Shown here: in pieces, positions 36,757 to 49,100 of the stretch
How positions within the stretch are numbered: position 1 is the stretch's first letter
Layout of the letters: each line of letters begins with the position of its first letter
Source: Sipunculus nudus
Lineage: Eukaryota > Annelida > Sipuncula > Golfingiida > Sipunculidae
Assembly: GCA_026874595.1 (NCBI GenBank)
Contig: CM049307.1
Coordinates: forward strand, 73,446,643-73,510,642
Direction of reading: 5' to 3'
Length of the DNA stretch: 64,000 nt
Notes under the pieces: model-generated
Databases searched by the model: none
Told to the model about the DNA's origin: nothing
What the model saw: only the letters and a program-made list of their open reading frames with translations
Position numbers and translations under genes: made by a program

Positions 36757-37060
36757 ATAACTTTCCCGTCACCCTAGCATCACCAGCTGTTGCATATATG
36801 ATAACGTCGGCAGTCACATTGTGTATACCCTTGGCTGGGTTCCTTCCTCATTCATACGGCATTGCATGCAGAACCTGGTTTTGCTAAACGTCGACGCTTT
36901 GAATAGTTTCCTTAATATCTTGGTTGCAATAAATAATATTCGGAAATGAAGCAGGCATGCAGAGAATAATGGTGTTGTTATATCAGTGGCCCCAACCAAT
37001 ATCATAATGTTGCTTGACTTTCTGCTGAACTGTGGATTGAATGAATGAAAGAACGAGTTT
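36757..37060. repeat. Dispersed repeat, copy 2 (mate at 23010-23330)
   Basis: Same ordered landmarks as the mate. It continues directly into LINE copy 2: on the minus strand the LINE would end ...TTTTCTCAATAAAACTCG, with an AATAAA signal close to the 3' terminus. Confidence 0.5.
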
Positions 37061-39660
37061 TATTGAGAAAATACATGCCTGAGGCCCGTATAGCGCCAAA
37101 ATGGTAATTAACATAATACATTAGTACTTAGTCAGGTGACTTCATATTCAAACAAACATTATTAGTTAAAACGCAAATGAGTTGAAAGAACATTAAGAAA
37201 TTATAATAATAATAACAAATATAATAATGAATAAAAGAACAAACATGTTTACGAAAATGTGTGTATATGAATAACGCTATTTTTTGGTATCATTAATATT
37301 GATATTATAGTAATATATATAAATATCCAAACACTATTGCATATACAAACATATTTCTAATCCAAGGTAGGAATACACACTCGAAAAAAAATAGAGAATC
37401 AAGAAAATGAATGGTTAAATCAACCACAAGAACTCTTTAGTGATGTTTGTAAAATTTACGGATAAATTTTACATTTTATCCCTTCTTTGAGGGACCTGAA
37501 TTTTTATGAAATTATTAACATTGTTCTATGATAAGCTCTTGATACAAGAAATAGTCATTATTCACTCATAACCAATCAATGAAATGATGTAACGGTCTTG
37601 TTATTTACCCAAAATAACAATCAACACTGTTGTTAATAATGATGAAAATGACACATTATTATTAGCTGTTTATGATTATTATTAAAAAATAATTACACTG
37701 ACCTAAGCATTAACGGTACAAATGTACTTGTTCTTCATATAGAATGAAAGTCTGAAATATTCTAGAAGAAAAGCACACTATATTTTAATTTTTAGAATTC
37801 TTCCAGGATTTGCACCTCACAAAATAATATAAATCAGACTAATAGAATTTTAACGAGTAATATTCTCTAATGCAGTTTTTTTATGCAAGACTATTTATTA
37901 TGAATGTTATTTTCCTTGACACCAGTGATTTGATAGATAAACTGTTTCTTAAGATATATTTTCCCTTAGTTTATCACACCAAGGACACTTATTAATAAAA
38001 AGGTACATGATCTACATCCGCTGCTCCATGGTTTAAGTACCGACCAAGTCTCTCTTCCCAATGTATTCCCATGTGATGACCATTTACTATATCCAGTTCA
38101 TGCGAAGATGTTCTGTATCTTGCAAAACTAGCTGTATATCTCTTATTTAGAACTAATATGATAAATACATGTTTAAAACCAGATGAAAAAGTTTTAAATA
38201 TTCCATTATTTTCTACAATAGCTGACCAGTCTTGCATTTCATTATCCTGCAGTCTTTGCTTAAAACATTAAAAAACACTGATTTTCTATCCCCTACATCT
38301 TGTGATATTCATGAATATCCAAAACCAAGAGACAATAATATCTGCTTTATTCTTGTCGCCCAGGTTTTCTTACCCATTTCATCTTATCTGCATAATCTTC
38401 ATCTAACTTGCATAATCTATTTTCTGTTGTCTGACATTTTCAATATTTTAACCCAACAGGAAATACATTTCATCATGTACCTGTTAATTGGCAGTCTGTA
38501 TTTTTCATTCAGTGCAGTACTATCAAAACAGACCAAGGTTAGATGGCAACGTCCAGTAAATCGGCAATGTGACAGTTACTGAAATTCATATATTTTCACT
38601 CACGCTTTTGAAATTGTGCGCATTCTAAGTTATTAAAGTTATTTAATAAAAAAATTATTATTCATTTAAGAATTCATTAAGAATGTACGGTATTGAGCAT
38701 TTACTTTTATTTCATGTTAATGCAGCACATAATATTTTGTGTTGTAAACAATCAACTGATTTGATGATGTCGATAAAAATTGCATAGTCTTTTGCTCCTT
38801 GATATTTGAAATATATATGTTTCAGTCAAAGCTATTCATGTAAACCTATTGTCTGTTGCACTTTAATTCCTCTGGTAACCTGCTTGCTCTTCCAGGAGTT
38901 ACTCCTGAGTTCAGTCAACTTTAACAGTCTTTCATTTAGACTTTTTGTGAACATTTTACTTACATTTAAAAGTTATATGCCTCTATAATTATTTGTATCA
39001 GTAATAGAACCCCTCTTCATGTATTTGAATTATAATACCTTTAGACCTTTCGGCTAGAAATTCACCTTTAGTTTATATAACATTAGACAGCTGTTCAACT
39101 TCTAATAGCAGTACAAATAACTCTTGATTTTCTTTTAACAATTCCCTGTTTCCAGTACTTTTCTATTTTTCTTACTTGTTGTTTTCTTAAATTTCTTCTT
39201 CATTTACATTCATATTAATTTCATCCAAAGTGCAAAAGAAGACCCTGTACATGTAGTTTTGTTTTATTCATCAAGGTACTTTCAAAATCTACATCTAATG
39301 CATTAAAAAAATCTTTTGTTATATGTTATTCTTTACATTCTGTTTTATGGAAACCCTAATAATCCTGAACATATCATTTAAAGATCAAGATTATTGTATT
39401 TTATGTGTAACCTCAGTATTCTTTCTTAAGTGAACTCCAGAATCTTGATTTCATGTATACTCAGCAAAATCAGTGTCGTTATTTGTAGTTCTAAACATGT
39501 TCTATAATTGAACATTTCCGTTGCATGAAAGCATGGGTGCATGTATCTGAACATATTTAGCAGTGTTATCTCGTGAACACTCCAAGCGGCCGTTCCGTTC
39601 AGGTTTTTCAATGCAACAAGCGGATTCTTCTCATAACTCAAGTGCAGTTCATTTATAAAA
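37040..39660 (-). mobile_element. Decayed LINE, copy 2, with reverse-transcriptase and C-terminal motifs
   Basis: Minus-strand order, high to low coordinates. At 39280-39030 there is a linker (NEEEI, NRELLKENQELF, LGEFLAERSKG-like). Near 39030-38960 it reads KRGSITDTNNYRGI. At about 38890 it reads EEQAGYQRN. Near 38787-38750 it reads FIDIIKSVD, the A motif of the polymerase palm. At 38530-38240 comes the post-RT region, and at 38160-37990 KRYTASFARYRTSSHELDI, then CPWCDKLREN near 37950. Many stops and frameshifts occur, and the catalytic YADD region is deleted. A further conserved block at 39641-39426 (ALKNLNGTAAWSVHEITLLN) is shared with copy 1 near 27250-27174. Confidence 0.65.
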
Positions 39661-39974
39661 TCTATTGGTTATATAGCTGACTGGCATGCAGTTGCCATGA
39701 AAACAGAACCCTAGTCTATCTTGTACCTTTTCTGTCTAAATAAGAATATTTTACATAAACAAAAGAGACTCATATCCGAAAGTACCCAGTAAAATTCCAA
39801 TGAATCTTTTTGCGGAAACGGTGATTATGGTTTAAGGAACAAATCCATTATATTTCGCTTGCAGATTTGGAAGTACATACTCGTGTGATTTCCATTCCTT
39901 ATTTTTACTTTGGCCTGACTGTATTTTCAGGATAATGTATTCTGTATATTCAGTTTTTTCTTAAGTTGTTTCAG

Positions 39975-40048
39975 GAGTTCAGGAGGTTCTGACGGGTGTG
40001 TTTGAAGGCCTGGTCCGGTAAAACTGATGGTCGACAGAATCAAGTAAA
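39975..40048 (+). other. Probable 5' UTR part of the first coding exon of the HLTF-like gene
   Basis: A T-rich acceptor (CTTAAGTTGTTTCAG) ends at 39974, so this stretch may be the untranslated start of an exon whose coding part begins at 40049. An in-frame TGA at 40025-40027 prevents the reading frame from extending further upstream within this exon. A weaker alternative acceptor at 40037 cannot be excluded and would allow an upstream coding exon. The region to the left back to 39660 shows no gene. Confidence 0.4.
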
Positions 40049-40114
40049 ATGGAGGACCAGCAGCTGTACCTGGAACAGGATGACTTGGTTATCCCATCTG
40101 GAATACTATCGCAG
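40049..40114 (+). CDS. HLTF: HLTF-like exon 1 (start codon, residues 1-22)
   Basis: ATG at 40049 opens MEDQQLYLEQDDLVIPSGIL, then SQ, with donor GTATAA at 40115 and phase 0. The DDLVIP stretch resembles the QDVIPPDDF segment that precedes HIRAN in human HLTF. The product therefore starts about 40 residues shorter than the human protein, unless an upstream exon exists. Confidence 0.65.
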
Positions 40115-43100
40115 GTATAAACTAGGAATCTGCATTCTGAAGAATGCAAGCCTTCGCCACATGGGGATCCCTATTATGGGATTCATTCCAACCCGTGTTT
40201 TCATTCACTTATTCGGACCATATTGCTAGATTCACTCGTGCATTATGACACTAAATTTGTAAATATTCCTTTATGACATTACTGAAACCGGATCATGTGC
40301 CGGAACCTCACCAAAATCTAATCGATTCTTCTTTGCAATCTGCCCGAAATACCCTAGAAATACATGAGATTTCGTTTGTTGTGAAAAAAAATATACACAA
40401 ACACACACACGAACGGGTATTAATGCATACCCTCCTGGCGGAGGCGATGAAACACTTTCAATATTGTCAAGTACAGGTGATTCCCGGTGAGCTAAACTGT
40501 AGAGCTTCATAATAGTTTGACCTGCAACCTTTACAATCTAATAAATTGGACTATGTTCTATTTTTAGATCTTGAAAAAGTTCACTTTGATTTCTTTTCTA
40601 AGAGTAGTGTATGCTTAGAATCGTACCCACAAAAGCTTTGGTTAGAAACTACCTCTGGCGTCAGGATGTAATGTGTGAACAGGACTACATACTTCTGAGA
40701 TAGAGAGAGTGAGGGGGGGGGGGGGGAGGAGGAAGGGAGAGAAAGTACTGTCCTTTTAATAACAACCATGCATTGATTTGCGGCTACAATATTTTTACTG
40801 CGCTTCACGCAGTATCATTTCAGAATCAAAGGTTATTTGATAGTTATTAATAACCGTATTGATACCGTGTTGATGCTTGCCAGAGCCAACGATAATCATA
40901 TCCGTGTTTCTTACATCTATTGATATATCAGTATATCATACAAACCGTAATAATCAATGAACCTTGGCTGTAATTTAATATTCAGGATTCAGCGGCCCAT
41001 GAATCACCATTGTAACACAAATTTATACTTGTCTTTATTTCTATGTAACAATGGTTTTGTCGATACCTATATACAGTAACGGCCACGTCTTATACACACC
41101 TTTTAACCAGAGTTATTCTTGGTGAAAAAAATACAAATACAAATGGCAGTTTCATATAAAAGGCGAATGCAAGTGCTGCATTTTGTCGGAATAATTAAGT
41201 ATAAGAACATCAGACACTAATCTGTGATTGGCTTCTACAGAAGATACATGCCATTAGAACTAAAGGAATCCATTTAATTTTGGTAAAGCAAATTCCTGGA
41301 CAGCTAGATCTTTACACACGTTCATTATTCCAGTTAGAGAGTCTCCTGGATAAATTTCTCGATACTTATATTGCCAATAAAACATCTTATTTTTATCTTA
41401 CTGAGAGGCTGAGTTTTGATGGTTTACCATTTGATCCAAAACTGTTTAAGCGCCCTTTGAAAACCAGCTTCAATTCACAAAGATTACAATTTCAACGCAT
41501 TTCTAGATATAATTCTTGATACATGTTAATAACTCTTTATATTGCACCATTAATTTTGTCTTTTCCAGAGTGACCCCGTAACAGATCCTATAATGACTGC
41601 AATTCAAAACACGGCAGTGTTTGGTACCTTCCATGGAACTGTTACTGGGGCTGAAATCAACCAAGCGACAGTAAGATAATCTTATATTTATGTAAGGTAT
41701 AATAGTAGATGTTCATTTTACAGTTACACTGGGTTAGATCGCCAGTTTTTTAACAGCCACTCTATGTGTAATCCAGCTATGGGGAGGGAAGTTAATTTAT
41801 CACGCGTGTGCGCTCCTGCGCACACTTTTTACCAGTCTTTTTTCCCTGCATTGTAGGGGAAGTGGGCACATTCTTTAATTATAACTCATATTTTTTTTTG
41901 CTATTTTTAAATATATCAATGCGGCGCCCTGTCATACCGGCCTTACTGTCTTGTTGTCTGCGAAAGAGGTAACGTACATTGTATATATGTAATTAATCCG
42001 TTATGTCTATAGTTTTCATATTAGGTTTAGACAATACACCTGTTAATGTTACTTTTACTGCCCAGAAGGCCGCTCAGGATCATATCAGACTGACAATTAC
42101 AGCTCCCTCATATGGTACGAATTTCTAGGATCAAACCTATTGCATGTTTATTTTCAGTACATAAGACTTCCTGTAAACAAAATCGAACTGTCTGTGGTGA
42201 CAATGGAAGTCTCGCTAAAAACACAGAGTTGGATGTTACATGTAATGCAAATATAAGGTATCAGACTATCAAATTTTGTCGGAAACATTAAAGGGACCTA
42301 ATCATTTAAAGGGACCTAAGCATGTTGAATAAACACGAAAAATAGCGTCTTCTCTTTGAAATAAATATAGGCCTGTCAAAATATTGCCCTGAAACCGTAA
42401 GCTTAATCCTTTACACGAATGTAAAAAAGTGCACCGGGCGCGATCACTGGTGCCAACATAAACAAAGCGCTATGGACTCCGTGGTTTGCCGGGGCCACAA
42501 CACTTGTCAATCATGAGAATTCCCGACTGACTTTGACCGGAAAAATGAAAATACATGTTCCCCTGGACCCAACCTAAAAATCTGTTTCGACAGGTTCTAC
42601 AATTATTAATATACATTCGGCCCATGGAGCGTAATGTCGATCCAGCAGAGATATATCTGAGGACATGAGGGGGCATGTATGGACTAGTTTGGACTACTCT
42701 GTGTTAAGGATATGTCACGCACGCACAAATTTGGACCTCCGGTCACGCGGTCTTGTTATCGTTAACAGACACACGTTGACCGTGCTTAAAAAGAAGCACT
42801 TGGACTGTGTGCTGGGATGGTTCTGCTGGTTGAACTGATAGTGTGAAAGAATATGTATAATATTGCTCCTGGTTATGTCTCTTTAATCGATAGGCCTAAT
42901 CTGAGCAGAAAACGGTAAACATTATAGTCTTTTCACAATATTGAAAATAGATGACTTAAAAAAGATGGCACAAAAAAGATACATTTATCCGAACACTTGT
43001 AATATATCTGATTTTTAACTTAATAATTTCGTATATAAACACCTTTGGTAGTCATTTCTCAATTTGTGTTAATTTAAATAAGGTTAGAAATGTCTTTTTC

Positions 43101-46100
43101 ATCGACTTACTTTGTATTTACACAAATAAATCTATAATGATAAGGTGTTAAATAAAAAAAGTACTTGTTACAATTGTATTGTATAAAATTTATATTACAG
43201 TGGTATGTCCAAATGGATATAATGAAAAGCTGATAATTCGGCTTTATTCAGATTTGTTTTATTCTTACAGGTGGACCATGGTGATATGGTTTATGTTCGT
43301 AAGGATCCTACTGGTGGTAACATGTTGCAGTTAGTCACACTATCAGATTCCGTCATAGTAGGTCATCTAGAGCAGGGTCTGGCCACTGCTGTCGCAGCCG
43401 TTATGGATGCTGTTAAAGCTGAAGGAACAGGGTAAGTCCTAGAGTGTGCTGTGCATTTTGACTGATCAGTCATTCAACAAATACAATGGTGAAGCGCTCG
43501 CTGTCTGTTACCTAATATCTCAACAGCCACTCCAGCAGTCATTATAAAAAATCGCGGACACAATGATTATATGCATAGTAAAAATGCAGAAATAAGCTTT
43601 TTTTGGCTCTACCTATTTTTACCTACTTTCCGCGTTCTATTGTTATTCCCTTTTCCCCAGGGTAAGTAAGGAAGTATTATTATTTCTGCTTTCACATCAT
43701 AGCCAACAATTCCTAAGAGGATTTGAAATTATACGAGACAGAATGAATTGACTGGATTCAATTAAAAAATGCTGCATTGACGGAAATTTAACAATCTGAA
43801 ATGTTTGAACGCAATTAAAATTTTGCAGTCATCTGTACTAGAACCCTGTGCAGGCCCCCACCCTACCCGCGGGCTGCGGGTAATGCAGCTGCGGGATTAG
43901 TTATGTTTCTAACAAAATTTAAAATTTCGCCATTATTTTGTATTACCTTGTATTTTTTTTATATCAGGGCCTTGTGGAAGATCAGACACAGTCTGAACAG
44001 GTCACCATGAATAAAGATTTCTTAATAAATGAATAAATACTTAAACTAGAATGGCTTTGTTTTTGAAGCGCAAAAACAAATATATGTCTCTCCCCTGTCT
44101 GCCATCCCAAAACATTAGGGGTAAAATATGGACTATCTCAAAACAATCATTCAAGATTTCAGCAGATTTAACCTTGAAGATCAAGGTAAAGGTCACCCCT
44201 TTTTTAATTCCTCCGAGATTTTGGCAGAGAGAACTGGTGTGTAAAATTTGTAGAAAAGAAGTTATAGGGGGCACAATAATCCTAGAATTGCATAAATTTG
44301 ACCTTGAAGACCGATGTCAAGGTTACTAGTAACAAAAATATTCCGAGAACTCATTAAAAACAATTTGTGTGTAGAATGTGAGGGAAAAATCCGCAATATT
44401 TAATAAGTGATTGTGTTCACAAGACAAAACCTTGGAAGGTAAAATTCAAATTTTGGAAGAAAATATCCAGCCCTTCAAAAGCTATCGCGCTCACAAGGCA
44501 ATAACTATAATTCGGCTGATTTGACATTGAAGATCCTAGTCAAGGTAGGCGGTTTTTTAACTCGCCCAAGAACTTTGTAAGAACTAATTTGTGTACCAAA
44601 TTTGAGGACAAAATGTGAAACACTTAAAAAGAAACGAGGTTAAAAATTTTTGATTTTTTTTTCAGAATGGCTACAAACTTGATCTATTAATGACCCACCT
44701 CTTAATAGGAAACATTTTGATTTTCAGGGTCCAGAGGTCAAAGGTGAAGGTCACAGGACCGTCATTCTAAAAAATTTTCTTTAAAATGTCCTGTAGACAA
44801 ATACAGCTGAGCGTCGAGACCCCTGGGTCCCTAGTTACATGCATGGGGCGGTGCGCTACGGGTTTTGTGGGCAAGTTAATATTGATGATGGACCGTCACG
44901 TGATAATAGTATCCTGCTTTATATGGTAATAAACGGTGGTATATATTCCATCCTCTTTTGTAGTGTTTTACAGAAAACACAGACTGGTGTAACTGTTGAG
45001 TTGATATTGTCTGGTATACCGGAGAGAAAGGCAGAGGCCGAGAGTTTGCTGAGTTCCTTTGTTCTAAACTTGAACGAATCGTCAGCACATACAGACGGAC
45101 ATCAGTCACATGACCAATCAGTTCTGCCCAGTACATCCACCGACATACCGACCTTTAATCCAGAGAGAGTATATCTGCCAAATGAACAGGTACAAATTCC
45201 CATTTACGACGACTCTATAATCTTCTGGGAATAGTGTTAATTATATGGTACATCTTTCTGGTTAAGCCATCGGACTCTAATATATAAAACATCGGAATTT
45301 CTTTTTGGGTAATCCCTATACCTCTGCATGCAAAAACATTTCGAGAAGGCTTAAAATATCACAGCTGTCATCTTTGCATTTACTAAGACCCCTGGCCAAG
45401 GGTGTTACCAAACACTTGAATGCTTTTGACCTTGGAGTTACTAAGTTATGGGATGCATGGGTAGCTGGCGAATACAGAAGTAATAATTTCTTTATTATTT
45501 AATTTACATTGTTTAGATATTTTGTTTCATAGAGATAAATGGATATAAAGAATAGACATGCTTAATAGAAAACATTAAGCAAATAGTAAGGTAAGATGTG
45601 ATTTACATTTGTGATATCATCTACACATCCGACTATACACCAGGTGCCTATACCTGTATTTATAGATGACAACTTACCTTGATCAGTTATTTGAGAACCT
45701 GAAGGAGGATGACCAGACTGCAGAAATGGAACCAGCAAAGGTATATGACTCAATGATATGCTTTTAATTTAAATCAGGCCACATGTCTTAAATTTTGCTC
45801 ACTAAGGCTATTGAATCTAAGTGAATGTTTGTAAAATTAACAGCTCCATAAAATAGTTTAAATAAAATGAAATTCTGTGTCTATTCTGTGGTACCGATAA
45901 GCTGTTTACTGCCCAATCGAATTCCAGTCAGATTGAGGGAAGATAGCATTCTGTCTCTGTTAATCAGTCTTCCCTTTAAAGTGTTCGTCCTCCCGTAGAA
46001 ATCATATACAGCAGGACTAGAAATTTCTTAAGGGACATCATGGCAGGAGCTGATCTTTCAAAATTACTTGTGTTTCATAAACAAACTTACTTTCCCCAGA

Positions 46101-49100
46101 CCACAAGTTTTAAAGGGACATCATGGCAGGAGCTGATCTTTGGAAATTACTTGTGTTTCAAAAACAAACTTACTTTCCCCAGACCACAATTTTTAAAGGG
46201 ACATCATGGCAGGTGCTGATCTTTGGAGATTACTTGGGTTAAAAAAACAAAATAACTTTCCCCAGAACACAAGTTTTAAAGAGACATCATGGCAGGAGCT
46301 GATCTTTAAAAAATTACTTGTGTTTCAAAAACAAAATAACTTTCCTCAGACCACAATTTTTAAAGGGACATCATGGCAGGAGCTGATCTTTGGAAATTAC
46401 TTGTGTTTAAAAAAAACAAAATAACTTTCCCCAGATCACAATTTGTAAAGGGACATCATAGCAGGTGCTGATCTTTGGAAATTACTTGTGTTTCAAAAAC
46501 AAACTAACTTTCCCCAGACCACAAGTTTTAAAGGGACATCATGGCAGGTGCTGATCTTTGGAAATTACTTGTGTTTCAAAAACAAAATAACTTCCATCAG
46601 ACCACAATTTGTAAAGGGACATCATGGTAGGTGCTGATCTTTGGAAATTACTTGTGTTTAAAAAAAAAACAAAATAACTTTCCCCAGACCACAGTTTTGA
46701 AAGAGACATCATGGCAGGAGCTGATCTTTGGAAATTACTTGTGTTTCAAAAACAAACTAACTTTCCCCAGACCACAAGTTTTAAAGGGACATCATGGCAG
46801 GTGCTGATCTTTGGAAATTACTTGTGTTTCAAAAACAAAATAACTTCCATCAGACCACAATTTGTAAAGGGACATCATGGTAGGTGCTGATCTTTGGAAA
46901 TTACTTGTGTTTAAAAAATAACAAAATAACTTTCCCCAGACCACAGTTTTTAAAGAGACATCATGGCAGGAGCTGATCTTTCAAAATTACTTGTGTTTCA
47001 AAAACAAAATAACTTTTCCCAGACTACAATTTATATACGGCCAATAGCAAGACATGATGAATGTTGTATTTTCACCTATATATGCATCCCTGTTTGTCTG
47101 TATTCTTCATTTCTCGTAGTCATTTGGATAAATTACAAATTAGTTTTATGAAGAGGGCTGCCTTGATGTTACCCGTCTTCAGATGTGCAAGCAGGGTCAT
47201 ATTTGTCTGTTTGTTCATCTGTCCACCAACTGTTGCTGACATCTAGTTCATCTAGTTGTAGATTTAAATATTACAAGACAGGTGGTCACGTAAGAAGAAC
47301 TTCTATATTACACATTTGAGATTGACCCCAAGGAAAACCTGGTTTAGTTATGCGTTTTCTGAGTGGTGTCGTGTTCTAATGCTGTTTATATGCTCTGTGA
47401 TTGGTGATCCAGGCTATCTGCACCAAGCTGTACAAGCACCAGAAGCAGGCACTAAGCTGGATGGTAAAACGGGAAAATGAAAATGACCTTCCTCCATTCT
47501 GGAAGGTTAAAAGGAGAATATATTACAATACACTCAGCCAGGAGTATTCTGACGTTCCACCAGCAAGTATACGAGGAGGTACTCAATCACATTGTTCTAT
47601 TCCTATCTATATTGTTACTAGTAGCATGGTAGAAATATCAAAATACACAAAAATACTAATACTAAACAAAACGCAGTTTTGCTGCCACGGTATTCTCACT
47701 GTTTTGACATTTGATGACTTTATTTATCATTTACATGAAGCCACACGGTACATTGAATGCATGAGAATATCCACAACTCATATCACCCATCATGCGTCGG
47801 AATACGAAACTAGATCACAATAAACAGGGTTTTACCTTAATTTACACGTTTCGTTCTTGGATTATTATGGTTTGACTGAAAAGTTCTGCTGTGATAATAA
47901 CAAACATTACAGTATAAACCATGTTCTTCACAGTTAGTTGGGCAATTTTTAAGTTGGTCCATTTAAAAGAAGTATATATGCCAATGTATACCAAACCTAT
48001 AGACAGCACTCAACTGTTCCCAATTACGCCGCTCACTGATTGTGGTCCTCAGGTGAGACATGTAGTTTAAAAACCTGACACGTTGAAAAAACATATAAAT
48101 AAGGAAGTTACAAATAAACACCATTCAGTAGATCGGGTTTTGTCTGAACAACATATTAATGACAAAGAGAGCACAAATATATTCCCATAAGGTTCACTAA
48201 GTTGTGGATAACGCACAACTGGAGAGACTTCGCTTCACCGTACAAACGTCTTGCCACAGGAATATAATAGTTAAAGAATTATCTGAATATCTGTCACAGC
48301 TTGAATTGGACCACACGGGACATTGTCCTGAAGACAGTTTCTTTACATATCTAATAAAGTAATTCAAACATTTAGTCATGTAGTCGACAACACATTGCTC
48401 TCTCAATTTCTCTACAAATTGACTAAGGTGAGCTAATAATACACCATTTAAACTATTTATGCCACATTTTTTTTCTATAATAAATGAGATAAATTCGATT
48501 GATGCATCGTTGAAAAATTTCCTGCGTGTGGGAATGTAACCCCTAGGGAAGTTAGTCACTGTCTTTACACATACTGAAGGCACTGCAAGCTACTAGAATT
48601 ACATACTGAGGTTTTCAGTTGTATACTCTTACATTTGTTTTATTTATCTGGTCTTATTTGTTTCAGTCCGATTAAAAATTGCAACTTGAACTATGTTACA
48701 AATGTTTACAATTCAGCAAGTCAGAGATAGGATGGCTGATAAATGTTGAAAAGTGAATGAAGGTAGTAGATTAGCTATAAATGTACACAAGTTAAATATC
48801 TATTTTACCATATGATAGGCCGGCATTCAAAAAGTTTTTTTTTCATCAAGTGATAAATTTGTTCTGATGACTTAAAGGGGCCTAACCACCTATCTGACCG
48901 TTATAACTAAAGGTAATCTCTTGGAGCTTTTATAAAAAAAATAAGCCAGAAAATATGGGTATCACCGCTCAAAGACTAGCTGCTTATTTTGTTTATAATA
49001 TGTAGAGGCCCACCAAAACATTCAAAACAAATTCAATAAGGGCATTTAACAAGCCAGAGCTTTGCAAATGGCGTTTTACAACAAGTAACCTATCTATCTT

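Noticed and set aside
41280-41519. 79-codon ORF just before HLTF exon 2
   Set aside because: It has a protein-like composition, but ends 49 bases before a well-supported exon in another context, has no donor, and adds nothing that matches HLTF.
44974-44982. Alternative acceptors for HLTF exon 4 (TTTTACAG, AACACAG)
   Set aside because: Both break the frame set by exon 3; only the TAG at 44961-44963 gives the HIRAN continuation.
45562-45753. Minus-strand ORF over exon 5
   Set aside because: It is the shadow of a + strand exon that matches HLTF residue for residue.
46206-47246. ORFs with repeated MAGADLW / TSWQELIF peptides
   Set aside because: They arise from the 84-bp tandem array in an intron; units are not all multiples that keep the frame, and no splice signals bound them.
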